45,804 nucleotides of DNA from Pseudomonadota bacterium (GTDB taxonomy: Bacteria; Pseudomonadota; Gammaproteobacteria; Xanthomonadales; Ahniellaceae), in NCBI GenBank assembly GCA_022843465.1, contig JALHNO010000028.1:1-45804 (forward strand). The letters run 5' to 3'. Position numbers and translations under genes: made by a program. Below the pieces are notes generated by a model, which was given only the letters and a program-made list of their open reading frames with translations, searched no databases and had not been told where the DNA came from. Shown here one piece after another: positions 1-8,224 of the stretch (positions are counted from its first letter, which is position 1; every line of letters begins with the position of its first letter).

Positions 1-2
1 GC

Positions 3-1871
3 GGCGGCGCAATGCTGATCGAACACCACGGTGAGTCGGTCGTTGTCCGCGGCTCGTCCAGCAAGCTCAGTTTCACCGCCTTCTACGCCAACTGCCGCCA
101 TGAGGTGCGCCCCGTTACCAGCGGCTATCGTGCGGTGCTGACCTACAACCTGCGGCTCGAAGGCAAGGCGCAGTCCGCTGCCTCAGCATCCGCCGCGTTG
201 AACCCGCTGATCGATCGGGTGCGCGAGTATTTTGCTTCGAACAACCCGCCACGCTGGCCGGGCGATCGTGAGCGCGGCGTGCCTGATCGCCTGATCTACC
301 TTCTCGATCATGAGTACACCCAGCGTGGACTGAACTGGCAGCGACTGAAAGGCGCCGACAGTCCGCGCGCTGCCGCCCTGCAGGCGACTGCCGATGCGCT
401 GGACTGCGGGATCTGCCTGGCGTTGGCCGATGTGCATGAGACCTGGGACTGCGCGGTCGATTGGGACGGCGGACGTGGTGCGCGCCGGCGACGCTATCGC
501 GACGAGTGGGCCGAGGATGAGGATGAGGACGGCGACAAAGGGCCGACGGCGACAGCGGACCACGAACTTACCGATCTCATCGACAGTGACGCGGAGCTCA
601 GGCACTTCGTTGGTGCCGAGGGCAAGACAGTCACGATGGCCCATGAGATCGACCCGCGAGAGCTCTGTTACACCAAACCTTCGGCGGAATTCGATCCCTT
701 CGAGTCCGAGTACGAAGGCTACATGGGCAACTATGGTAATACGGTGGACCGCTGGTACCACCGCGCGGCAGTCGTGCTGTGGCCGCGCGAACGCGCCTTC
801 GTGATGCGCGCCAGGGTCGAGCCTCACTGGGCCCTGGGCGAAGTGAGCCGCACCCTGAACGCACTGGGCAACCCTGCGGCGATCACGCAGGCAGAGCAAC
901 TGCTGTCATTCTGGGCGCAGGCCGTACAACGGAACGAAGACTCCCGTCTGTTGGCACGAGCACTGGCCCTGGCTGCGCAACTCGATGCGCCGCAACTGGC
1001 TGCGCAGCTGCTGTCGCCGTTCGCTCTGCCACAGCTCAAGGCGAGCATGGCCAAACACTGGCTGCAGTGCATCGGGCGCTATGGTCTGATCTGGGCCAGG
1101 TCGACGTTGGCGCAGTGGCAGTCGCAGCGCAACGCATCCGAAGCGCAGCGTTTGCAGTGGATCGCAGGCGACCTGCCCGAGCTATGCCAGGCATTGCACG
1201 CTGGCAACACCGATGCGCATTCCGTGGCGGACGGACTTCTGATGCAGGAATGGTGCTGGACCAAGGAACGCTGGCAGACACGCAGCGGCATCCCGGCACC
1301 ATCGCTGAGAGACAAGGCCTTGGCGGACCTGGGCGAGCCGTTGCTCGGGCTGATCGACGCCGCAATTCGAATCGAGAAGGCCAGCGTGCGCGACGAAGTC
1401 CTCGCGGCCCTCTCCGCCTGGTCTGACGAAGTCGCAATTCAGTCATCACTCGCGCATCAATTTTTTCGATCGGCGCGGGCGCATCCAGACACCGCCGTGC
1501 GTCTTGCCCTGGCACCGCTGCGGCATCATTGGCGACTGCAGCTCAGTACATTGCTCAAACGATCACCCCGGTCTGCCGACGATTGGTCGATCCGACGGAT
1601 ACTGCCCTGCCAGTGCAAGCTCTGCGTGGAGCTGGATGCATTCCTGCAAGACAGTCACCGGCCTCGCTACGAGTGGCCGCTTGCCGAGCAGAATCGCAAG
1701 CACGTGCATCACATCATCGACAGCTGCGAGCTGCCGCTCAGCCACGTGACCCGGCGCAGTGGCCGGCCCTATGTCCTGGTTCTGCAGAAAACCACTGCGT
1801 TGTTCACCCGCGAGGCGGCGCAGAGGCGTGCCTGGCAGCAGCAGCTTGAATTGCTGGACGCGCGTGAATGA
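3..1871 (+). CDS. 2OG-Fe(II) oxygenase family protein, C-terminal part (5' end outside window)
   Basis: The reading frame is open to the left edge, so the start is missing; the first ATG at 12 is probably internal, because the residues before it (GGA) continue a pattern typical of the family. The visible start holds the second half of a prolyl-4-hydroxylase-like jelly roll. FYANCRHEV supplies the distal metal-binding histidine, and TSGYRAVLTYNL supplies the arginine that would bind the 2-oxoglutarate carboxylate; the proximal HxD motif would lie upstream. About 550 residues of alpha-helical sequence follow, then a Cys-rich CQCKLC motif near residue 530 and a KHVHHIID helix, a layout known from large fungal-type 2OG oxygenase homologues. 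Substrate unknown. The next genes (a VapB/VapC pair) form a separate unit. Family call is fairly sure; function is not. Confidence 0.6.
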   Translation, partial: GGAMLIEHHGESVVVRGSSSKLSFTAFYANCRHEVRPVTSGYRAVLTYNLRLEGKAQSAASASAALNPLIDRVREYFASNNPPRWPGDRERGVPDRLIYLLDHEYTQRGLNWQRLKGADSPRAAALQATADALDCGICLALADVHETWDCAVDWDGGRGARRRRYRDEWAEDEDEDGDKGPTATADHELTDLIDSDAELRHFVGAEGKTVTMAHEIDPRELCYTKPSAEFDPFESEYEGYMGNYGNTVDRWYHRAAVVLWPRERAFVMRARVEPHWALGEVSRTLNALGNPAAITQAEQLLSFWAQAVQRNEDSRLLARALALAAQLDAPQLAAQLLSPFALPQLKASMAKHWLQCIGRYGLIWARSTLAQWQSQRNASEAQRLQWIAGDLPELCQALHAGNTDAHSVADGLLMQEWCWTKERWQTRSGIPAPSLRDKALADLGEPLLGLIDAAIRIEKASVRDEVLAALSAWSDEVAIQSSLAHQFFRSARAHPDTAVRLALAPLRHHWRLQLSTLLKRSPRSADDWSIRRILPCQCKLCVELDAFLQDSHRPRYEWPLAEQNRKHVHHIIDSCELPLSHVTRRSGRPYVLVLQKTTALFTREAAQRRAWQQQLELLDARE

Positions 1872-1953
1872 ATGCATCTGGCGAGCCTCTGAACAGGGCC
1901 GGCAGCTCGACTGGCGCGGCCCAGGAAGGGCAATCACCTTGCGCTGTCGAATT

Positions 1954-1971
1954 CCTTACCTTAAGGTAAGG
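1954..1971. promoter_or_regulatory. Perfect 18-bp palindrome, probable VapB autoregulatory operator
   Basis: CCTTACCTTAAGGTAAGG is its own reverse complement and ends 16 bp before the ATG of the vapB-like gene. AbrB-fold antitoxins bind palindromes in their own promoter, so this is the likely operator. A related 18-bp site lies at exactly the same distance from the second vapB copy at 20849, which supports a real function. Confidence 0.7.
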
Positions 1972-1987
1972 CGACTGGGAGACCGAG

Positions 1988-2239
1988 ATGACCGCAGCCA
2001 CCATTACCGCAAAGGGCCAGATCACGATCCCGGCAACCGTGCGCGCCACGCTGGGCGTCGACGCCGGTGATCGCCTGGAATTCGTGGAAGTGGCGAAGGG
2101 CCGCTTCGAGATCGTGGCCGCCACTCAGCCAGTCACTGCGTTGAAAGGCTTGATCCCTCGAGCGGCCAAGCCAGTGAGCATCGAAGCGATGAACGCCGCA
2201 ATCTCGAAGCGAGGCGCGGACGCGGGCGGCCGGCGGTGA
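1988..2239 (+). CDS. vapB: AbrB/MazE-fold antitoxin (VapB-like)
   Basis: The protein has 83 residues. The first 45 residues (ITAKGQITIPATVRATLGV, then DRLEFVEV) are the swapped-hairpin AbrB/SpoVT DNA-binding fold; the C-terminal tail (about residues 55-83, rich in Ala and Arg) should wrap around the toxin. The ATG at 1988 follows GGGAG and the operator palindrome at 1954. The stop codon overlaps the GTG start of the downstream PIN toxin (GTGA), so the two are translationally coupled, as is usual for type II toxin-antitoxin pairs. By family knowledge it represses its own promoter and neutralises the toxin. A second, broken copy lies at 20849-21058. Confidence 0.85.
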   Translation: MTAATITAKGQITIPATVRATLGVDAGDRLEFVEVAKGRFEIVAATQPVTALKGLIPRAAKPVSIEAMNAAISKRGADAGGRR

Positions 2240-2631
2240 TTGGCCTCGACACCAACGTGCTCGTGCGTTACATCGCCCAGGACGACGCGAAGCAGTCACT
2301 CAAGGCCACCGCGCTGATCGAATCGCTGTCCGCCGACGCGCCTGGATACCTCACCACGGTGTCTGTGGTCGAACTGGTGTGGGTGATGCAGTCCTGTTAC
2401 GGCATGGGGCGCGAAGGTATCGCTGCCACAGTCAGTCAGATATTGCGCACGAAGGAGATCGTGGTTCAGAACGCCGACGTCGTCTGGCGGGCGGTGCAGG
2501 CGTTCGGTGGCAGCAACGCAGATTTCGCGGACTGCCTGATCGAGCGCAGCGCCGCCGCCGCTGGTTGCATGGATGTCTACACGTTTGATCGCGCCGCCGC
2601 CAAGAATGGTGGCATGAAGCTCATCGCTTAG
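2236..2631 (+). CDS. vapC: PIN-domain toxin (VapC-like ribonuclease)
   Basis: 131 residues covering one PIN domain. The acidic residues expected to hold Mg/Mn are visible: Asp in the N-terminal LDTNVLVRY, Glu in SVVELVWV (about residue 45), Asp in NADFADCLI (about 96-99) and Asp in TFDRAA near the C-terminus. VapC proteins are site-specific RNases that usually cut tRNA or rRNA; the target here cannot be read from the sequence. The start is GTG at 2236, overlapping the antitoxin stop by four bases; there is no independent ribosome site, which fits coupled translation. The full length and intact motif suggest a working toxin. Confidence 0.85.
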   Translation: MIGLDTNVLVRYIAQDDAKQSLKATALIESLSADAPGYLTTVSVVELVWVMQSCYGMGREGIAATVSQILRTKEIVVQNADVVWRAVQAFGGSNADFADCLIERSAAAAGCMDVYTFDRAAAKNGGMKLIA

Positions 2632-2830
2632 TGGCGATGAGTTACGGCGCTTGATGCTCCACAATCGCTGCATCCATCCGGCGTAATGCTGCGACGCGAC
2701 CTCGATTTCCGATCCCGAATTCATCATGACCGCCTCGGTCGCAGCAGACAGAAGCCGCCAGAGCGCGCAGCCTGAAACCGTCTCGGCCGGTAGCAAGTGG
2801 GCCGGATGCAACCGAGCAGAGTCGCACGGC

Positions 2831-3045
2831 ACTGCATCAGTTTGAAATTCAGGCGATGAACCCCTTCTCCCGTTTACGGGAGACAGCCGAAGGCGGATGA
2901 GGGAAACCTGCGGTAGCGCTTGGGGTCTGCGCCGCGAACCGCAACAATAGCTAACATCATCGAACGTTTCCCTCATCCGGCCCTGCGGGCCTGTCTCCCG
3001 CAGGCGGGAGAAGGGGTCCGTTCCAAATATTCAAACTGATGCAGT
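2831..3045 (-). mobile_element. MITE-like element, copy 1 (215 bp)
   Basis: The ends are inverted repeats of ACTGCATCAGTTTGAA (2831-2846, matched by its complement at 3030-3045). Inside are two CCCTTCTCCCG...CGGGAG hairpin motifs in opposite orientation, each next to a GGATGAGGGAAAC-type motif, so the whole unit can fold back on itself. It is non-coding. Two more copies (23084-23302 and 23403-23620) lie in the opposite orientation with the same ends, length and internal order, which defines the element. No transposase with matching ends is in the window. Confidence 0.75.
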
Positions 3046-3470
3046 ACCGAGTCGCACTGCTCGCTGGCTATCGAACATACCCGCGTCAAAGACATGTTCC
3101 GTTGGCGCACAGCCGATACAGCCGTTGACCCCGACTCCATAGGGAAACTTTGGCGTTTCTCGATCGGGTCCCGTTCGGCGATGTCGCAACACAAGGCGTA
3201 GCCCCTTTGGCTGCTTCGGACTTCGGGATTGAGCCCGGGCTGAGCAACGACGCCCTGGCAATGAATTGCGCAGATGTCATCTCGGTTGACGGATTGTCAA
3301 GCGCTCGACGTCGCGCTTGACGCATTGCTGATTCCGCGGGTCGTAGCCCGCCAACACAATGGCCGCCGCCAGCTTCCTGGCCGTGTAGCCATTGCGCAAA
3401 AACCTGCGCGGTTTTCACGGCACGCCCTACAGCGCCCCAAAACCATCGTCCATTTGCAAGGAGTATTGCC
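3046..3470. other. Intergenic region without a convincing gene
   Basis: Several short overlapping reading frames exist on both strands but none has a recognisable domain, a good ribosome site or consistent codon use. The last bases carry the Shine-Dalgarno sequence AAGGAG (3459-3464) of the secreted-protein gene at 3471. Confidence 0.5.
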
Positions 3471-6107
3471 GTGAGCAGGAAACGATCTATCCACGCACTC
3501 TTGTTCTGCCTGCTCGCTGCTGTTGCGAGCCAGAGCATCTCTGCCCCGTTCGGCCCCGAAACCCAGGTTGGACCGTCGTTTCGACAATGGAGCGCCTACG
3601 GCAGCCGCCTGGGTCTGGACTACAACCTCGCGGGCGCAGGTGTGGCGGTCTGGAATGACAGCAATCCGGCAACGCATGCGTCCGACCGGATTTTCGGCCA
3701 GCGCCTGCAGGTGGATGGAATGCCGGTGGGCGGCGCATTCGTGGTGAACGCCAGCGATGGCGATGAGGTCGAGGATGCTTCAGTGGGAATCGACGCGCAG
3801 GGCAATCTGGTCGCCGTCTGGACGCGCAGCCTGGCGTCGGGGCGAAGCTCAGTCAGAGCCAGGCGATTCAATGCGCAGGGTGCGGCGCAGGGTGGCGAGA
3901 TCGTCGTGCACAGCGACACCAACAGCGCACACTACGATCCCGCGATCGTGGTCAGGCCCGACGGCAGCTTCATCGTGACCTGGAGCAGCGGTGTGCTGGA
4001 CGGTTCCGGCGATGTCTTCGTGCGTCGGTTCAGCGCCACCGGCGTCCCCGCGGCACCCGAGACGATCGTCAACACCAATACCTCGTACAGCCAGGTGAAT
4101 CCGGCCATTGCGCTTGCGGGCGACGGCGGTTTCGCCATCGTCTGGCAGGCGCAGGGGATTCGCCTGGGGTGGGATATCGCCTATCGCGTGTTTGACAGTG
4201 CGGGCATCCCGGCAAGTGACGAGATCCTGGTCAACAGCGATTTCTACTATGGCGACCAGCGCAACCCCGCCATCGGCCGCAACGCGTCGGGACGCACGGC
4301 AATTGCCTGGGATTGCTATGCCTGTGACGCCAGCGACTGGGGTGTCAGGGCAAGGATTTTCGACGCCGCGGGCGCACCGGTAGCCGCTGAGTTCGTCGTC
4401 AATCATCACATCGCCGACGACCAGGTGTCTCCCGCGCTTGCAGTGGACGCTGATGGCAAAGTCCTGCTGGTCTGGAGCAGCGAACACTACGCCGAACGAC
4501 GAAACAGCATCGTCGGTCGCTATTTCAGTGCAGACGCAACGCCGATATCCGGCGAATTCCGGATCAGTCAGGAATCCACGCCCGATACGACCATCCGACC
4601 GCAGGTCAATGCAGTCGCAAGGATCGATCCGAACGGTCTGCATCGTGTCGGTTGGACCGGTGTTCGCGCCGAACCGGGGCGTAACGGTGCGTATCTGGCG
4701 CGCGCCTTTTCCGTGGATGCCGGACCCGACCAGACGATCAGCGCGGGCGTGCCGACGGTCGAACTATCAGGCAGCACTTATGCCGGCGCAGCGATCACGG
4801 CATGGCAATGGTCCCAGCTTGCCGGTCCGGAAGTAGTGCTGCAGAACGCGGATCAGGCGACCGCTCAATTCGTTCCTCCGTTGCAGACTGCCTCATTGAC
4901 CTTTCAATTGTCGGTCCAGTATGCCGACGGATCCCAGTCGGATGATTTGACCCAGGTACATCTTGACGTGGATGCGCCGCAGGCCCACGCCGGCCAGGAT
5001 CAGATGATCGCGGAAGGTGAGCCGGTTTCTCTCAGCGGATCGGGAACGGCCAACAATGGTGGCGTCATCGCTTTCTACAGCTGGCAGCAGACCTCGGGAC
5101 CCGCCGTAGTTCTGGCTGATCCATCTTCCGCAAGCACAAATTTTTCGGCGCCCCAGGTTGCCGCAGATTCCATCCTGTCGTTCCGGCTCACCGTCAGCGA
5201 CGACCAGGCACAGACAGGGACCGACGATGTCGACATTCTGGTGCTCAACGTCAACCAGGCGCCGCTGGCGGATTTCAATGTCAGCGTGGATTATCTGACA
5301 GCGCACTTCGTCGATGCGAGTTCCGATCCCGATGGCACGGTCGTCAGCCGGAGCTGGAATTTCGGCGACGGCGGCAGTTCGGTCAACGTCAACCCGTCCT
5401 ACACCTTTGCGACCGCTGGGACCTACCTCGTCACACTCAAGGTGACCGACGATCAGGGTGCGGTGCATGAGTCGTCCCGGCAGGTGACGGTGACCGCTCC
5501 GCCCGCCAATCTTGCACCAGTTGCCAACTTTTCCTTCAATGTGACGCACGCCACGGCGAGTTTTGTTGACGCCAGCTCTGACCCGGATGGCAGCATCGCG
5601 ACGCGACTGTGGGCGTTTGGCGATGGCTCAAGCTCGACGGCGATCAATCCGACCAAGACGTTCGCCGCCGCCGGTACCTATGCCGTGACGCTGACCGTGA
5701 CCGACAACCGTGGCGCCAGCGCCCAGATCGTCCGCAACGTCACGGTCACCTCGCCGCCGCCTCCGGAGAACCAACTTCAGAACGCCGTGGCAAAGACCAA
5801 TCTGTCCGGCACCAGAGGCAGCGAACGCCGCTACACCATGGTGGTCCCGGCAGGCGCGAGCGGCTTGTCCTTCCAGATGAGTGGTGGAACCGGCGACGCC
5901 GACCTCTACGTCAGGTACGGCTCCGCGCCGACCACCACACTCTACGACTGCCGGCCTTACAGCGGCGGCAATACCGAAACCTGCAATATCAGCAATGTCC
6001 GTGCCGGCACCTACCACGTAATGATTCGTGCCTACAGCAACTACTCCGGTACCCAGCTGATCGGGCGCTACCAGGTCAGCGCGCCCGCGGTCGGCGGAGG
6101 CGACTGA
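3471..6107 (+). CDS. Secreted multidomain protein: seven-fold N-terminal repeat, Ig/PKD domains, PPC domain
   Basis: 878 residues, GTG start at 3471 with AAGGAG seven bases upstream. Residues 1-25 form a Sec signal peptide (basic MSRKR, hydrophobic LLFCLLAAVA, cleavage near ISA). Residues 26-410 hold about seven copies of a ~52-residue repeat, each with a strand ending in a V/I-W pair (VAVWND, VAVWTR, VTWSSG, IVWQAQ, IAWDCY, LVWSSE, VGWTG), consistent with a beta-propeller. Then come two Ig-like domains (about 415-500, 505-595; AGPDQTIS, AGQDQMIA), two PKD domains (about 597-680, 682-763; DASSDPDG and FGDG motifs) and a C-terminal PPC domain (about 766-868; DADLYVRYG). PPC domains usually trail secreted proteases, but no protease domain is present. 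Probably an extracellular binding or adhesion protein. Confidence 0.8.
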   Translation: MSRKRSIHALLFCLLAAVASQSISAPFGPETQVGPSFRQWSAYGSRLGLDYNLAGAGVAVWNDSNPATHASDRIFGQRLQVDGMPVGGAFVVNASDGDEVEDASVGIDAQGNLVAVWTRSLASGRSSVRARRFNAQGAAQGGEIVVHSDTNSAHYDPAIVVRPDGSFIVTWSSGVLDGSGDVFVRRFSATGVPAAPETIVNTNTSYSQVNPAIALAGDGGFAIVWQAQGIRLGWDIAYRVFDSAGIPASDEILVNSDFYYGDQRNPAIGRNASGRTAIAWDCYACDASDWGVRARIFDAAGAPVAAEFVVNHHIADDQVSPALAVDADGKVLLVWSSEHYAERRNSIVGRYFSADATPISGEFRISQESTPDTTIRPQVNAVARIDPNGLHRVGWTGVRAEPGRNGAYLARAFSVDAGPDQTISAGVPTVELSGSTYAGAAITAWQWSQLAGPEVVLQNADQATAQFVPPLQTASLTFQLSVQYADGSQSDDLTQVHLDVDAPQAHAGQDQMIAEGEPVSLSGSGTANNGGVIAFYSWQQTSGPAVVLADPSSASTNFSAPQVAADSILSFRLTVSDDQAQTGTDDVDILVLNVNQAPLADFNVSVDYLTAHFVDASSDPDGTVVSRSWNFGDGGSSVNVNPSYTFATAGTYLVTLKVTDDQGAVHESSRQVTVTAPPANLAPVANFSFNVTHATASFVDASSDPDGSIATRLWAFGDGSSSTAINPTKTFAAAGTYAVTLTVTDNRGASAQIVRNVTVTSPPPPENQLQNAVAKTNLSGTRGSERRYTMVVPAGASGLSFQMSGGTGDADLYVRYGSAPTTTLYDCRPYSGGNTETCNISNVRAGTYHVMIRAYSNYSGTQLIGRYQVSAPAVGGGD

Positions 6108-6140
6108 TTCGTCATCGATAACCGGTCCAGGGAACCTCTG

Positions 6141-6158
6141 AAAAAGCCCGGAGGCTTC
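6141..6158 (-). terminator. Rho-independent terminator for hipA
   Basis: On the minus strand AAGCC-TCCG-GGCTT forms a five-pair stem with a tetraloop and runs straight into TTTTT. It lies about 75 bp beyond the hipA stop codon. Confidence 0.55.
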
Positions 6159-6231
6159 CTGGTCGTGGCATGGCTTCCCCTTCCGGGTTTCAGCACGCGC
6201 AACGTGCGACGCCCTGGCTGCGGGGAAGCCA

Positions 6232-7503
6232 TCACGCGCGATCAACCTCGCGCATGCCGATGTCCCCCGCGCGACGAAACGCGCTGGCCACCGCCGCGCA
6301 GTCGCGCTCGGAGACGCCACAGGCTTCGAAGGTGTTGCGCCAGGTGCGCGTGCGCGCTACCAGGTCCTCGATCAGGTTTGCTGCCGAGCGACGGTTGATG
6401 CCGAAGCCGCCTGCACCGGCCAGCGCATTGTCCAGGCGTGCAGCGCGACCGTTGGGGCCGACGCCGAGATTGAGAAACCGATCGGTCCCCAGCTGCGGGG
6501 AAGGCACCACATCGTAGAGCGGACTCAGCCGCCAGCCGCGCGCGTCGGCGTCATGGAGAAAAGCATGGTTGCGCAGATGATCATCGTCGTTGCATACGAG
6601 GATGTTGAAGACCATACGTTTGAACAGTTCGATCCGGTCCCGCTCCACGTAGGCGGCCGCGCCGCGCGTGCTGATGACGTCCGCGATCGCCGCATAGCTC
6701 TGGTCTGGTGATTCCATTTCAGAGACGCCGAGCATCGTCAGCGCCGAGACCATGTGCCGACGCGCGAAGCCGCCGGCAACAGGCTCCCGATCAAAGCGCT
6801 CGATCAGCATGGCCGCGCGCTCACCGTCGAGTCGCTCCAGGCGCGTCGCCGGCACGTCCAGCCCGCATCCGCGCGCAAGCTCCAAGGTGGCCTGTTCGAC
6901 TGCGGGCACGTTGAATCGGCTATCCGTGGTCGAAGGGAACTTCGCCACGAACTGACGGCCACCGACCTCTATCACCGCCTTCGGGCGCATGCCGCCCATG
7001 GTCGGCCCGCCGTCAAAAAAATGGGCCAGCCGGGCCGGTACCTGCGCTCCGGCTTCGATCCGCTCTACCGCCTCAAGCAGGTAGGGCAGGTCAATGGCAG
7101 CAGCCAGATTCGACGCGCGCGGCGAGCTGTCGGAATTGGTGCGGATGTCGAGCGCGCCGGATCGGTCGGAACCGGCGTGGTCGAGATAGTCCACTTCGGA
7201 CAGCGGGCCCAGGCGACCCAGTCGATTCTCGATCACGCGCCGGCCCCAGGCATCGGGAGATGCGTCGCGGATCGCACCGAACAATGGCAGACCGTTGACC
7301 GGCTCGCGCGGCAATTCAGTCTCGCCCGCGCGCGACAACGACACCGGGTCCACGTCCAATGCTTCAGCGCGATCGAGGTAGCGCCGACCATACTGGAACC
7401 GGGACGTCAGCAGCGCGCCGTCAGCGACAACGAGTTCAAGCCTGCCGGCCGGCACGGCGTCGAGCTGGCCGGGAGGGTGCAGGAAGACGTAGCGGACCGT
7501 CAT
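6232..7503 (-). CDS. hipA: HipA-family serine/threonine kinase toxin
   Basis: Start chosen at the ATG at 7503 (MTVRYVFLHPPG), one base after the stop of the hipB-like gene; a longer in-frame version would run back through hipB. The product has 423 residues. The N-terminal ~100 residues match the HipA N1 (Couple_hipA) domain. The kinase part shows the Gly-rich loop GGPTMGGMRPK, the catalytic motif NDDDHLRNHAF and the metal-binding SPLYDVVP. HipA kinases phosphorylate translation factors such as glutamyl-tRNA synthetase and slow growth; the substrate here is unknown. It forms a two-gene unit with the upstream antitoxin, and all kinase motifs are intact. Confidence 0.88.
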   Translation of the reverse strand: MTVRYVFLHPPGQLDAVPAGRLELVVADGALLTSRFQYGRRYLDRAEALDVDPVSLSRAGETELPREPVNGLPLFGAIRDASPDAWGRRVIENRLGRLGPLSEVDYLDHAGSDRSGALDIRTNSDSSPRASNLAAAIDLPYLLEAVERIEAGAQVPARLAHFFDGGPTMGGMRPKAVIEVGGRQFVAKFPSTTDSRFNVPAVEQATLELARGCGLDVPATRLERLDGERAAMLIERFDREPVAGGFARRHMVSALTMLGVSEMESPDQSYAAIADVISTRGAAAYVERDRIELFKRMVFNILVCNDDDHLRNHAFLHDADARGWRLSPLYDVVPSPQLGTDRFLNLGVGPNGRAARLDNALAGAGGFGINRRSAANLIEDLVARTRTWRNTFEACGVSERDCAAVASAFRRAGDIGMREVDRA

Positions 7504-7504
7504 C

Positions 7505-7828
7505 TCAGAAGTCCAGGTCGGGTTCGGCCTTGCGGCGCGCGCGGCGATTGCGCTGCTGAGCGGCCAGCTGCGGCGCGACCGGATCCTCGATCGCGAGGAC
7601 ATGCTGGAGCAGCCCGAGCTGTTCCATCACCGACAACCAAGTACCGAGCGCGGTTTCCACCGCCCCCTTCTCAATCCGGATGACCGTGAGCTTGCTGGTT
7701 TTGGCGCGAGCGGCCAGCTCGGTCTGCGGCATGCGGCGCGCCAGCCGCGCCTCACGTACCAGGCGCCCCAGATGACGCGCCGCACGACGCGTATCGGGGG
7801 TGGTGAACTCGGCTACGACAGTGCGCAT
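7505..7828 (-). CDS. hipB: HipB-like antitoxin, XRE-family HTH protein
   Basis: 107 residues. About residues 15-70 make a Cro/C1-type helix-turn-helix (LGRLVREARLARRMPQTELA then SKLTVIRIEKG). The C-terminal tail is Arg-rich and probably flexible, as in HipB proteins where it controls stability. Starts at ATG 7828, directly beside AT-rich inverted repeats that look like its operators. It precedes hipA with a one-base gap, the usual antitoxin-first order. Expected to repress the operon and bind the kinase. Confidence 0.85.
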   Translation of the reverse strand: MRTVVAEFTTPDTRRAARHLGRLVREARLARRMPQTELAARAKTSKLTVIRIEKGAVETALGTWLSVMEQLGLLQHVLAIEDPVAPQLAAQQRNRRARRKAEPDLDF

Positions 7829-7830
7829 TA

Positions 7831-7880
7831 AGTATCATCCGTACTACCTTATTTGAGATAAGGTATCACGGATACTACCT
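7831..7880 (-). promoter_or_regulatory. hipBA promoter/operator region with inverted repeats
   Basis: Two palindromic signals lie within 50 bp upstream of hipB: TACCTTAT-ttgag-ATAAGGTA (7845-7865) and GTATC-acg-GATAC (7863-7875). A related but weaker GTATCATCCGTAC lies at 7832-7844. The GTATCC/GGATAC half-sites recall the TATCC-N8-GGATA sites bound by E. coli HipB. Confidence 0.55.
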
Positions 7881-8224
7881 AAAGCAAACTTCGCCCAAGC
7901 AATCTGATCCCCTCTGGAAGGGGTAGCGCCGTCCTTGCGCCAGCGATGGCATGCGCGCTCCCCACGTTGGGCAGCATTGGTCATGCTTGGGTTGGTGGCT
8001 GAGGCTCTCTCCGGTTGCAAATCGCGTGTTGAGTTGCAATGTCGCGATGCAAGACGCGATCCCTTTGTGCTCTCGCGCCGCATCGGCAGCTCGATGCCGC
8101 GTGATGCCGAGGCAATCCATTCCGGCGCAATGCCCTTCGGATATTTCGCGCCCTTGGACCACCGACATCAGTCATCCAGGGGCGATGGAGCTGACGATCT
8201 TCGTGTGCGTCGATACTTGATCTG
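7881..8224. other. Intergenic region, no convincing gene
   Basis: Short frames on both strands lack domains. The stretch 8120-8156 (TCCGGCGCAATGCCCTTCGG and following) resembles 23828-23865 next to glmS and appears to be a small dispersed repeat. Confidence 0.4.

Noticed and set aside
3031-3538. Overlapping minus-strand frames in front of the secreted-protein gene
   Set aside because: They run through the MITE end or into the signal-peptide region on the other strand and show no domain.
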